From NCBI GenBank assembly GCA_964036045.1, contig OZ038383.1, positions 10,246,430 to 10,310,429 on the forward strand: a stretch of DNA of 64,000 bases. The letters run 5' to 3'. The translations under genes and the position numbers were made by a program. The first letter of the stretch is position 1, and every line of letters starts with the position of its first letter. This document shows, in pieces, positions 52,801-59,771 of the stretch. Under the pieces are notes generated by a model. It worked only from the letters and a program-made list of their open reading frames with translations, was not told where the DNA came from and did no database searches. This DNA is from Eutreptiella sp. 'Long Island Sound 2002'. Its lineage: Eukaryota > Euglenozoa > Euglenophyceae > Eutreptiales > Eutreptiaceae.

Positions 52801-55001
52801 TTGGGATTCAAACCCACGGCAACCAAGACCCAGGTGCATGTGTGTGGGTGTTGTATGAGATGGTAATGGATTAGCATGGAACTGCATGACCTGCATCTTT
52901 ACGATTTGCCCCATGAAAGAGAGCGTATTAGTGCACCTTTTGTGAGGCCCTATTTGAATGAATCTTTCTCGCACCATTTCTATCCTTGTTTCGTATAGCC
53001 TCTGCTGCTTTTACCGTTTACTGTTTGGGTTCTGTGTTGCTGGCCTCTCAAACCCTGCATGTGACACCTTTCCTGGGTATGTCCCTTTGCATGTCTTACC
53101 CCATCACATTGAGGAAGCCCCCTATGATGAGGCTGACCTTTTGGTCTTTGCCATCGTGGACGGGGTTGGAGCCCAAGAACCTGGAATGGGAGGTTGTGAC
53201 CAAGTAATGGGTGCCCTTGGCTGGTGAAAATGGATGGGAGGCACTCCCTGATAACCATGTACCCCTTTCTCCCCATCCATGTGTGATGGAGTCGAAATTG
53301 TTGGGGTTGGGATTGCTGGTGTCATGTTGTGAGCATAAGCCAGGTTTCTGGCTAATTCAAGGGTTGTCTGAGCAAATTTGCTCACATTTGGAAAATCGGG
53401 ACTGAATTGAATTCAGCCTCAAATTAACTCAGCACATGCACCCTCTGTACGTTGGACAAGCATCTTGGCCATAGATCTGATGATGGTTGTCTCCCTCCGG
53501 AATCACTCTGGCGTACTACGCAGCAAATTGGGCACAATAAGTAGCAACGTCACGACACACATCAGTACCAATAAGGCACCACAATTTCCCGTACCAGTTG
53601 TCATGATTTGTCTGCTTCCATCCACACTAAATTCCTCCTCCTCCTTCCCTCCTTCACTCCCAATGTGCAGCTCCATGTGTCCAGTGAACTCTCAGTTTGG
53701 AACTCAGTTTGCATGCATTTTCAGAGGCTTGTTTCTTGAAGTGGGTGTATGTGTGATTTGGACACCACTCTTTTGGTTTTGAGCCACAGGACCCTCATTG
53801 TGTGTGCAGCATTTGCCGGCAACATAGCACATTCTTTATTTGTGCTTGGTACACACGTGTTCTGCATTCTACACGTGAGCGAGCAGAACTGTGTGCAGTG
53901 CTGCTCCACTCGGCAGTCTCTCTCTCTCTATCCCCCCCCCACCCCCACCCCCACCCCGCTCTCCCTCCCTCTCTCCCTCCCTCCCTCCCTCCCTCTGCTC
54001 TCTGCACTGTCCCTGTCGCTACAAGGCCTCTCACTCCGTTGTACACGAGAAATGATGCACTTTTTTGAAGCATCTTTGGCAGGGGAAAAGCAGTTGCCAT
54101 GCACCTCTTTCCGGCCATTTTCCCTGCAGAACATCTTGGGCTACACATCTCAGCACTGCATGGCGCTGCCTAGCTGCAAGATTCAGCGCTGGGGTACCAC
54201 GCGTTGTTGGCCTTTGTGGAAGGTGCTGCATTGAATAGTCCAGTTTGTTAGTTTAATGTCTAGCTCCAACCCAAGCAAGATTTCGCCAATGCCCCACCAT
54301 GGCTCTCCATTAAAATGTGTCCTCATTCAGGTCATGATGAACGCCATGTGGAATTACCCCGAGGACGAGCAAGACCGCCGACCCTGTGAAAAAACAGACG
54401 TGCACATGAAATCTGACGATGGGAGAGGACTGTTCAATTGGCGGATGATCCATCTGGTGACGCTGCCATGCAAGTTCCACTTCGTCCAGCTGACGGTCCA
54501 GGACGTCTTTTTCATTCCTGGGTTTACACCCAAGGTCATTGGACAGAACACGTTCAACATGAAGTCGTTTTTTGGCAAAGCCCACAAAAACCCGACGCAG
54601 GTGCTTCCACAACAATGATCTTTGCCCCAAGGCGTACCTCTTGATAACCAAGGAACAGCGGTTTTGTCAGAAACGCATTGGGTAAAACCACAAGCCGGCT
54701 ATGGGGCATGGGACAGCATGTCTTAGTCCGACAAACTTACAATGTGTTCATTCATGAGGATGTGGTACTGGGGAACAGGAAACCGTCAAATGTCGGCAAC
54801 CAACTCCGCCAAATTTCCGAGTGGTGTGCCGATGTCTCGCAGGCTAGTCGCAGTTGCCCAATGCAGGTTTGGGGCCCTTGCGGCCTTTGAACCTGAAATG
54901 CCGCAGTGCTGACGCGATCTCCATGTCTGTGCAGCAGTGCCATGCTTGTCACAAGAGATTTCAAGGGAAGCCGGGGTCCAAGCGTTGGGTACCTCTATTT
55001 G
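37812..55001 (+). CDS. Ferlin-family multi-C2 membrane-fusion protein gene
   Basis: Ferlins are tail-anchored proteins with tandem C2 domains that act in calcium-regulated vesicle fusion; alveolate ferlins serve secretory-organelle exocytosis. Eight exons, about 1,400 codons, were resolved. From memory-based alignment to animal ferlins the order is C2B-like, C2C-like, two YxLWAxIYQ-type C2 domains, a GLRxL-type C2, an acidic linker, a VVRVYVYR-type C2 and the final C2 with the conserved GLFNWR segment, then KPGSKRWVPLF (animal KRVKGWWPLL). No FerA, FerB or DysF domain is seen, as in apicomplexan ferlins. C2A and the C-terminal membrane anchor were not found. Most introns are phase 0 and lie between AG|GT sequences. 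Family assignment is firm. Confidence 0.88.
38368..39008 (+). CDS. Ferlin exon: C2B-like domain and start of C2C
   Basis: From TLMPTRVFFHCIQALNLIC to DPFIGAKFATGKE. The first C2 includes the DDDY loop, SPFWDYNCVFVSE, QTLVVKVFNSDSWIKNKVLG and the ferlin C2B signature WCVLTHPDDD…GWLKCTITVLL (animal WLLLSDPDD…GYLKTSLCVLG). An acidic linker follows, then GFLLHVDIHQAWHLPA, the first strand of C2C. The donor GAG|GTGTGC at 39009 is firm, phase 0. The start is uncertain: the AG at 38367 lies only 7 nt after a CTAAC, and ATG 38376 is an alternative start. Confidence 0.82.
39484..39770 (+). pseudogene. Intron-nested coding remnant, unknown
   Basis: ATG at 39484 opens a frame reading MNETMMADLRKELEDIEFER then KAKDKVEVLVLSPTVLVGCM. 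TAG falls at 39652, after which the same frame stays open to TGA (KVIVGEELAMPALDAANEED…). The charged helical start looks like real coding sequence, perhaps from a mobile element. Not part of the ferlin frame. Confidence 0.35.
40200..40480. repeat. Duplicated block, 196-bp spacing
   Basis: TTTTCAGCTATGGCAGCAAT (then GAATTGTGGTTT) occurs at 40235 and 40431. The second copy continues as a protein-like frame (FARLERNQSINVETYMQSRK), suggesting a duplicated fragment of a former coding sequence. Confidence 0.7.
41333..41981 (+). CDS. Ferlin exon: rest of C2C-like domain and start of next C2
   Basis: The acceptor is TTGACCTCAG. It begins VFTDHRKNDQNPTWSERLTI and continues IRLSLWDETLVGDGELLAFE, completing the C2 core (animal ferlin NPQWNQNITL…IRIIDWDR). 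It then enters YVLWADIYQACVCRRGNVYV and LPMIVVNLMRESWI of the next C2. The donor is ATAG|GTTGCC at 41982, phase 1. A C-run-rich intron follows. Confidence 0.85.
41982..44404. other. Ferlin intron 2.4 kb
   Basis: Holds C runs at 42018-42035 and 43440-43456 and a G run at 44264-44274. A + frame at about 42310-42581 (SSDEEDKMPQPEPN…CVEDEVEEEKCTGPQRRI) looks like a transposon or other coding remnant. No ferlin exon expected. Confidence 0.5.
42310..42581 (+). pseudogene. Acidic coding remnant in ferlin intron
   Basis: An open frame with Ser/Asp/Glu-rich N-part, then RRICCLGWQSISRKWLFKKP, ending TGA at 42579. Composition recalls N-termini of some DNA transposases, but no diagnostic motif is present. 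Confidence 0.3.
44405..45084 (+). CDS. Ferlin exon: end of third C2 and most of fourth C2
   Basis: The acceptor is AAATTTCCAG; its phase matches 41981 (Gly at the joint). The frame reads PLHRVFMGTLMGK (animal ADEFMGRCICQ) and a linker with EYLQCFIGISRAEM. A second YxLWAxIYQ-type C2 follows: KPFYLWAHIYQCKKLRGIDT, SNPVIEVRMGSFYRQSERKH and LVQVTAYHKDDNDTLRIIGQ. The donor CAG|GTAACA is phase 0. Confidence 0.87.
45085..46396. other. Ferlin intron 1.3 kb containing a truncated direct-repeat element
   Basis: Contains 45531-45797 (see separate entry). Flanking exons join IIGQ|VEYEINEDW in phase 0. Confidence 0.6.
45531..45797 (+). mobile_element. Internally deleted relative of the 25392-27030 element
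   Basis: The left end GTGTGCCTGGTGTGCGCCGG continues GGCATCTTTTTGG, as in the long copy. The right end has GGGGGGGGGCTTCTCTAGGG and AAAAGTAGCGTGCCGGGCA, as in 26940-27030. The middle keeps only a decayed Cys-rich finger. About 270 bp against 1.64 kb. Confidence 0.6.
46397..47038 (+). CDS. Ferlin exon: GLRxL-type C2
   Basis: The acceptor is TGCCGATCAG; the donor is GAGAAG|GTGCGT, phase 0. It begins VEYEINEDWFVWPFDSYKPR and contains KLFAGSILIGFDIF. The C2 motif series RTLLVSCMGLRDLQDLPGSW, IEDAKMRFKIGDG, HDPNFFEVEQLRVDWP and LFIPNLMAICYVMKYVFFTK matches the animal ferlin WGLR…NPNF…LHPPLSICVVD domain. Confidence 0.87.
47428..48504 (+). CDS. Ferlin exon: acidic linker and VVRVYVYR-type C2
   Basis: The acceptor is CCCTCTCGCAG; the donor is AAAAAG|GTGTGC, phase 0. 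It finishes the previous C2 (VVGVFEASLDEL), then a Glu-rich stretch (EEEEVVEEANEHEEEEELE). The C2 follows: TSIVVRVYVYRGYYLIPVGS, NISNTLTPSWRHTFQDITMQ, MLYLYVFDRQPGLFWGWNEA and MIGYTKIDVEDRFYCRSEKH (animal LIGETKIDLENRFYSKH). It ends GPQGKVEMFLQIHIQKLRKK, equivalent to the GRLELWVDMF segment. The longest and best-conserved exon. Confidence 0.92.
48505..50028. other. Ferlin intron 1.5 kb with family B fragment
   Basis: Contains a 17-G run at 48867-48883 and the partial family B repeat listed separately. Confidence 0.6.
49085..49620. repeat. Dispersed repeat family B, partial copy 3
   Basis: Starts with AACCCCCTGTGAAATCATCA, matching 14005-14030 (AACCCCTTGTAAAATCATCA). It ends with the GGTCATTTGGTGACAA and GGGACCCACGTAG modules. 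More diverged than the other copies. Confidence 0.7.
50029..50202 (+). CDS. Ferlin exon: start of the last C2
   Basis: The acceptor is CGTGATTGCAG; the donor is GTTGAG|GTGACT, phase 0. It reads DEQKAVGPAKVVDEDALQMF then MDFQLRTVIYELKDTKFPPN, equivalent to the animal KKYELRVIIWNTDEV strand that opens the final ferlin C2. Confidence 0.85.
51053..51238 (-). pseudogene. Minus-strand coding remnant in ferlin intron
   Basis: A frame of about 60 codons, ending TAA at 51053-51055, reads TEWAKEQTKQHGCSHPVQNA then KLMKQVEDLLQQEKELIAAA. It is a charged coiled-coil-like stretch unlike random sequence. Upstream minus-strand frames to about 51800 look like further fragments. Probably a decayed mobile element; not identified. 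Confidence 0.35.
51890..52010. repeat. ~54-bp tandem repeat with GAGTAC/GTACTC palindromic pieces
   Basis: Two units of the form GTAATTTTTTTTT…GCGAGTACAAAAAA. GAGTAC and GTACTC strings nearby can pair. Confidence 0.65.
52128..52348. repeat. Short tandem repeat ending TTATGCAGCC, about five units
   Basis: Units of 40-60 bp, each with a GGGGACC…GA(A/G)GG(T/C)AGGG core and ending in GTTATG(C/T)A(G/A)CC. Confidence 0.75.
54331..54600 (+). CDS. Ferlin exon: core of the last C2
   Basis: The acceptor is TCCTCATTCAG; the donor is ACGCAG|GTGCTT, phase 0, 90 codons. It contains TDVHMKSDDGRGLFNWRMIH and FVQLTVQDVFFIPGFTPKVI, matching animal ferlin DVHYHSLTGEGNFNWRYLF…LTLQIWDADHFSADDFLG. Confidence 0.9.
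54935..55001 (+). CDS. Ferlin exon: KRxxP(L/F) segment after the last C2
   Basis: The acceptor is TCTGTGCAG; the donor is TTTG|GTGATT. It reads QCHACHKRFQGKPGSKRWVP then LF. This aligns with the animal FKQKRVKGWWPLL motif. The exon leaves phase 1. The next exon, with the end of the C2 and the membrane anchor, was not found before 56.4 kb. Confidence 0.78.
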
Positions 55002-55625
55002 GTGATTCGGCACACATTTTCCAGCGGCATTGTCCGAATGGCACCAATTTTAATTTTCCAATGCATTCACCAAATGGCACCAAAAATTCCCCGCCCCTAT
55101 TTCACGCTGCCAAGTCTTGCGCACCCTGAAAGCCCCACTCTTGGTATTCCGCCCTCTCCGTTGATAGAGGCGCCGAAACCTGATTTGGGCTACTGTGGTG
55201 GTCGTAGGATGAATGAGCAACGGGCAAAGCTGATCGTTCGGTCCAACAGGTCCCCCTCTGATCACAGAGGTGCCAGCAGGAATTTCCTTGTGTTTAGTGT
55301 GAAACTCAGGCCGTGTCCGAGACCGTCTGCGGGCAAGAGACCTCGCATGCCCCTGGCACCTGGCACCTGGACATTGTGATAGATATGCGGTTACGGGGTC
55401 CAGTGCTGACCCTTCGTGCAGGGTGTTGCTTTAATTTTCATTTCGGCAGGGGGGAGGGTGACCCCTCCCCCCTGGCCCCCATCGCCCCCTGCCCAGAACC
55501 CCCTCACTCCCCCTCCCCCCTCGCTCTAGATCACGTAAAACTTTCTGGTTCTGGGAATTTTTTTTTTGTCTGGGCAAAATTTCGGTGCACCTTTAGCAGG
55601 GTCCTTTGGTCGTTCCACACATATC
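55002..55625. other. Stretch after last recognised ferlin exon
   Basis: No frame with a ferlin-like tail or hydrophobic anchor was found. A piece near 55270-55310 (RNFLVFSVKLRP) is protein-like but unproven. Confidence 0.35.
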
Positions 55626-56072
55626 CAGGCCTCAGAAATACCCATTTCCGGAACGTTACTGTACACTTATCCCCGAAATGGGCTGATTTAGGGAAAATGA
55701 GGGAAAATGGGGAAAAGTGTGGGAAATTTCGGATGCTCGATGGAAAAGTGGGGAATTTAGGGGCTGAAAAGGTCAAAAAACATGGTTCTGATTGGCAACA
55801 AGGCTAGGGGGGGCGGGTTGCATTGGTGAAAGCTCCTGAGGAAAAATGGGGGGAAATGGGGAAAAATGGGGAAACCAAACCAGTCCACCCTAGCCCCACA
55901 CTCTTTGTTATTTGCCCCCACCTCCCCACATAACCCCCTCATTCCCGCCCCATTTCCCCCCATTTTCCCCCAGTTCCCCCCATGTCCCCCCTTTCTTCCT
56001 AGTACTGGGTACGTTACGGGTTCGTTGCTGGGTATATTACCAGCCACCTCGTCCAGGTATTTCTGAGGCCTG
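55626..56072. mobile_element. Fold-back/MITE-like element, copy B
   Basis: Perfect 17-bp terminal inverted repeats (CAGGCCTCAGAAATACC at 55626 and its complement ending 56072). The left half is GGGGAAAATGGGG-type, the right half CCCCATTTTCCCC-type. About 80% like copy A outside the internal duplication. No ORF and no clear target duplication. Confidence 0.82.
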
Positions 56073-56193
56073 TTATTCCCTTGTGGTACAATTTTGCAGT
56101 TCCCTGGGGATTCGTTGCGTTTTAGCAGAGGGGCTCCCCTTCAGACCCCCTTCCCCCTCCCCCCTGCTCAAGCAACGCCCTGCCCTTTGTGTG

Positions 56194-56352
56194 AAGAATG
56201 CGTGCGCAGCCGCACGCGCCCTTGGTATCAAAAACGCGCGCGAGGCTGCGCGTGCCATTACTTTCAAAAACACGCACATGGGTGCGCACCCAAGTTGTGT
56301 CCAAAACGGGCGTGCTGCCGCGGGAGCACTGCGTATCAGAAACGCGTGTGGG
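56194..56352. repeat. 36-bp minisatellite, about 4.3 units
   Basis: Units begin at 56194, 56231, 56267, 56303 and 56339 with an AAAACGCG-like start. In frame, each gives a 12-residue unit of the form KNAREAARAITF. Just outside the T run that may mark the LINE-2 tail. Confidence 0.85.
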
Positions 56353-56386
56353 GGGAGTAGTCGGGAGTCGGATTTACCTTGACATC

Positions 56387-57217
56387 TTTTTTTTTTTTGG
56401 AAATACAAGTCCACAGTGCACAGATGTTGTCCAAATCAAGAGGGCCAGCCCATTATACATTGGTAACCAAACCCATGCACTCAGGGGGGCCAGAGGTGGA
56501 CGCCATGCGTCGTGGGTCGGATGCAATTGAGAGGTAAAGTTTTACATGAGCACTAACGCGCGCATGATCGCCATCTAGCCGCCTCCCGGAGGGGGCGGGC
56601 ATCACGGATGGGCATGGTCGCATTGCTGATTGACGTGCCATTATCAGCCATAGGAGGAGGGAGCGGGAGGGGGTGATGCGTCCACATCCTTTGGGTGTAT
56701 GACGGGGTAGAAGGCCAGAGGAAGGGCCGACCCAGCCTGTGGTCGGTTAAAAAATAGTAAAAGAAACTGGGCCACGTAGGTGGCAGGGAGCACTGGGGCA
56801 GACAAACACACAACAAACAGTGGGGTAAAATGCACTGGGGTCGACACCCGCGGGGAGGGCATTGGCTTGGTACACACTGGTGAGGGCCGCCGCCGTGGGG
56901 GGGGGGGGGTGCAGTCCATCAGGTGGATTGTGTAGCAGCAACACAGGGCAGAAGAAATGCTGGGTATAAAGCTGGGCGGTGTCCCGAGGGTACTGTGTGC
57001 CTGGCATGTCGTATGTAAAGGGCCCTGATGGCGAGGAACCAGTTACATTAGGGGCTCCAGGTCGACGGAGTTCGTTGGAAGGGTCCAGCTCTGACGATCT
57101 GTGAAGAGGCAAGTGCACAGGGTAGCAGTGGAGGGACATGGGGGCACGCAGGGGGCATGGTGGGGCAGAGCAGGAGGCGTTTTCTTCTGCTGGGCGTGTA
57201 GGGGGGGGGGGGGGGCT
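56387..57217 (-). other. LINE-2 3' untranslated region
   Basis: Sequence from the ORF2 stop (TAG at 57218-57220) to the putative poly-A. G runs at 57201-57215 and about 56898-56907. No conserved ORF. Confidence 0.5.
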
Positions 57218-57919
57218 CTAGACGGGGCGCGCTGAAGTTCTCCAGTCGTCTGGGTTGAATGGGTTGGGCTTTGTAGAGCGACGCGGGACGCAGTCAGCCA
57301 AGACGTCGGTGACTGCATCTAGGACTTGCCTCTGGTACTGACCGACGAATTTTCTGGCAGCTCTGGAGCCTCCCAGTGAGTCAAAGAGTACCTTGTACAG
57401 TGTCCGCGGAACGGCTAGGTGCCCAGCGATGCGTAGGTCACGACGGAGGGCATGGCAGCGCCAGCGTGAAACCACGGTCGGGTCTGGCCAGGAGTGTAAC
57501 CATGCGTGCACTAGGGGGTGGGAGGGGTCGCAGTGCGCCAACACACCGTGTACACTGAGGTTGTGGCGCGTGTGGCATAGCGGGCAGATGTGGGGGGGGG
57601 GGGGGTCGTCACGCCAGAATGTTGCATAGTGGCTGTAGCCGTGCCGGGACTGCAGGCCAAGGAGCCATTTATGCCAGGCCAATCGGCGGTACTTCATGGG
57701 ACACCAAGAGACTGGGTGGATATGTTCGTGGGAGTGTTGGGGTACCAGGTCGTGTGTCCATACCTTGTGGGGGGGTAGCATTCGCTCTCCATGCCTGATG
57801 ACGTCCCAGGGGGTTTGCTTTGTCTCTGGGGGGGGGCGGGGGCAGCGTTGCACCATACTTGGCATGCTCATCAGAGCATTCCTGGTGGACGTGTCCAGTG
57901 TGACCCTCGATCCATTCAA
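57218..57919 (-). CDS. LINE-2 ORF2 C-terminal part with CCHC knuckle
   Basis: The frame overlaps the RT/RNase H frame from 57919. The useful part starts after the G-run at 57828-57836, where RNase H (…SDEHAKYGA, other frame) passes into ETKQTPWDVIRHGERMLPPH. It contains YRRLAWHKWLLGLQSRHGYS and the zinc site CPLCHTRHNLSVHGVLAHC (57530-57586), C-x2-C-x8-H-x5-C. A basic tail follows (RAARKFVGQYQRQVLDAVTD), ending TAG at 57218. It probably binds RNA or DNA during target-primed reverse transcription. Confidence 0.75.
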   Translation of the reverse strand: MNGSRVTLDTSTRNALMSMPSMVQRCPRPPPETKQTPWDVIRHGERMLPPHKVWTHDLVPQHSHEHIHPVSWCPMKYRRLAWHKWLLGLQSRHGYSHYATFWRDDPPPPHICPLCHTRHNLSVHGVLAHCDPSHPLVHAWLHSWPDPTVVSRWRCHALRRDLRIAGHLAVPRTLYKVLFDSLGGSRAARKFVGQYQRQVLDAVTDVLADCVPRRSTKPNPFNPDDWRTSARPV

Positions 57920-59771
57920 CAGGTTGGTTCTTGCAGAGGAGGGATTCTCTGGCCTGGAGTACCCATCTGGCGTGCCTGATTGGTCTCCGAGTGCCAGTGG
58001 TGGAAGCGATAGCTCCTTTACAGTCGACGCGCAGTGGGGTGTGGGGGGGAGAGAAGTGGGATCCCAGCAGGATTCCTATCACCTCAGCTTTATATGAATT
58101 CGGGCTCCCTGGGACGCGGCATAGCACTATGCGCCCGTCGTGTAGCACTGCAGAGGCGCCAGAGGCAGGGGGCGAGCCGAGACGACTGCCATCGGTGTAC
58201 GTACAGTCAGGTTGGGCTCCGGTACCGGGGATGATGTATGCAGTGAGTCCTGCCACAGACGTCACTTCAACAACGTTTCTCAGGAGGTGCCGGGCCTTCC
58301 AAGTGACAGGTAGGGGGAGCATGGTAGACGTCGTGGGGGGGCCTAACAACTCAAGAGCTCGGGTGTACATACTATAGGGGGACATTGGCCGTTTCGTGTG
58401 TGTGCGCAGGCTGGATAGCTGGGGGTTGCGGTGAAGCGAATCAAGGACGCGTGTGGGCTGGAGCACGGCCAGACTACGGAGTCCCATACCATGGGAGCGG
58501 TGGGTATAGAGAGTTTTCTTGGCGACCAGAGACGGTATACCAGCAACTCCAAGGACGAAACGCTCTATTGCATTGGAGAGCTCGGAAAGTTGTACACTGT
58601 CGAGTGGGAAACACTCGCAACGGTACAGTACTCTGGGGACGATCACTGTGTTTGCTAACAGGACACGATCCAGGGTCTGGATCGGGTGTGAGTTTAAATC
58701 AGCGAGCTGGCTGAGGAGTTCATCAGCAATGATTCGAAACCCGCGGCGTATATCAAAGTGAGTTGGGAGGGGGTGCCCGAGGTGGAGAAGGTGGGATACC
58801 TGTTTCATGGGTTGCTCGGACGTGTCAGCCCACTCAGGTAGGGAGGGGCAAGAGATCGGTAACCAAAACTCTGAACTCGCCTGCAGAGGCGCGGGTGGAT
58901 GTCGATACTTCGGCAGGGAGGGTGACAGGGGCTGGGGTTTGCAGAGAGGGACCGCCTCACTCTTCACGACATTCAACTGGCACCCGATGAGGTTTGGAGC
59001 CCGTTGGACGATCTCTGCTGTGCGTGGTCCCTGGGAGGGCGGCACAGGGGTGGAGACGTCGTCAACATAGGCCGAAAAGACAAGTCCCTGGGACTGCATG
59101 TACCGGAGTGGGATCTCAAACACGAGGACAAACAGGAAGCAACAGAGGGGGCACCCTTGCTTTACTCCATGTGTCGTCCGGAAGATTTCATCTGGGGAGC
59201 CTCGGATGAATGTGGACCCATGCTCTAGCACCGTGGTGATTAAGCGCAGTAGCTTGGCAGGAGTCCCCATTCGCTCGAGGACTTCCCGGGTGAGTATCTT
59301 AGGCGGACTGTCAAACGCGTGGTACATGTCGAAAGCAAAACTGGACTCCCATGGGGTGTCTGTGTCGATGTCATTCAGAAAAGTTTGAGTGGCATGTGAA
59401 GTAGATATCCCCTGACGCCCCCCAAATTGACGTGAGTGGAGGAGGGGTGACAGGAGTGGGTACAGCTTTTTATAGCACCATCTCATGAGCAGGCGATAGA
59501 TGCAGTTGCTCATGGCGATGGGACGCCAGCGGTCAGGGTCTTGCCAGGATCCCTTTCCTTTAAAAATGCAGAAGGTCTCGGAGGTTAGCCAGGACTGGGG
59601 TGTGGAGCCTTGGTCGTAACATAGGACTAGGCACCGGTGCACGAGCGAAAACACGTGGTCCGGTAGGACCGCGAGCAGGTAGGGTGGGACTCCATCGGGG
59701 CCTGGGGACTTCTTGCGGGCGGCACGTGCCAGCTCGCGAAGTTCAGCGACGGTGGGGGGGGGGTACATCAT
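57669..59771 (-). CDS. LINE-2 ORF2 reverse transcriptase and RNase H
   Basis: 700 codons. RT: SPGPDGVPPYLL (res. 22-33), WRPIAMSNCIYRLL, QFGGRQGISTSHATQ, motif A FAFDMYHAFD with Asp148, motif B GVKQGCPLC (202-210) and motif C SAYVDDVS with YVDD at 235-238. RNase H at about 522-640 has YTDGSR (Asp527), SYKAEVIG (Glu563), RVDCKGA (Asp583) and CSDEHAKYG (Asp634), the full catalytic set. The first residues overlap the endonuclease frame across a G10 run (59754-59763), so the polypeptide is probably continuous with it. The apparent C-terminus beyond residue 645 is out of frame with the true tail. Confidence 0.9.
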   Translation of the reverse strand: MMYPPPTVAELRELARAARKKSPGPDGVPPYLLAVLPDHVFSLVHRCLVLCYDQGSTPQSWLTSETFCIFKGKGSWQDPDRWRPIAMSNCIYRLLMRWCYKKLYPLLSPLLHSRQFGGRQGISTSHATQTFLNDIDTDTPWESSFAFDMYHAFDSPPKILTREVLERMGTPAKLLRLITTVLEHGSTFIRGSPDEIFRTTHGVKQGCPLCCFLFVLVFEIPLRYMQSQGLVFSAYVDDVSTPVPPSQGPRTAEIVQRAPNLIGCQLNVVKSEAVPLCKPQPLSPSLPKYRHPPAPLQASSEFWLPISCPSLPEWADTSEQPMKQVSHLLHLGHPLPTHFDIRRGFRIIADELLSQLADLNSHPIQTLDRVLLANTVIVPRVLYRCECFPLDSVQLSELSNAIERFVLGVAGIPSLVAKKTLYTHRSHGMGLRSLAVLQPTRVLDSLHRNPQLSSLRTHTKRPMSPYSMYTRALELLGPPTTSTMLPLPVTWKARHLLRNVVEVTSVAGLTAYIIPGTGAQPDCTYTDGSRLGSPPASGASAVLHDGRIVLCRVPGSPNSYKAEVIGILLGSHFSPPHTPLRVDCKGAIASTTGTRRPIRHARWVLQARESLLCKNQPVEWIEGHTGHVHQECSDEHAKYGATLPPPPPRDKANPLGRHQAWRANATPPQGMDTRPGTPTLPRTYPPSLLVSHEVPPIGLA

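Larger units (their letters stand above)
50203..54330. other. Ferlin intron 4.1 kb with several repeat and element remnants
   Basis: Flanking exons join FPPNVE|VMMNAMWNYPEDE in phase 0, so no ferlin exon is expected. It contains a G run (about 50558-50567), a minus-strand coding remnant, two tandem repeats and a CT/C-rich block at about 53925-53997. Confidence 0.6.
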
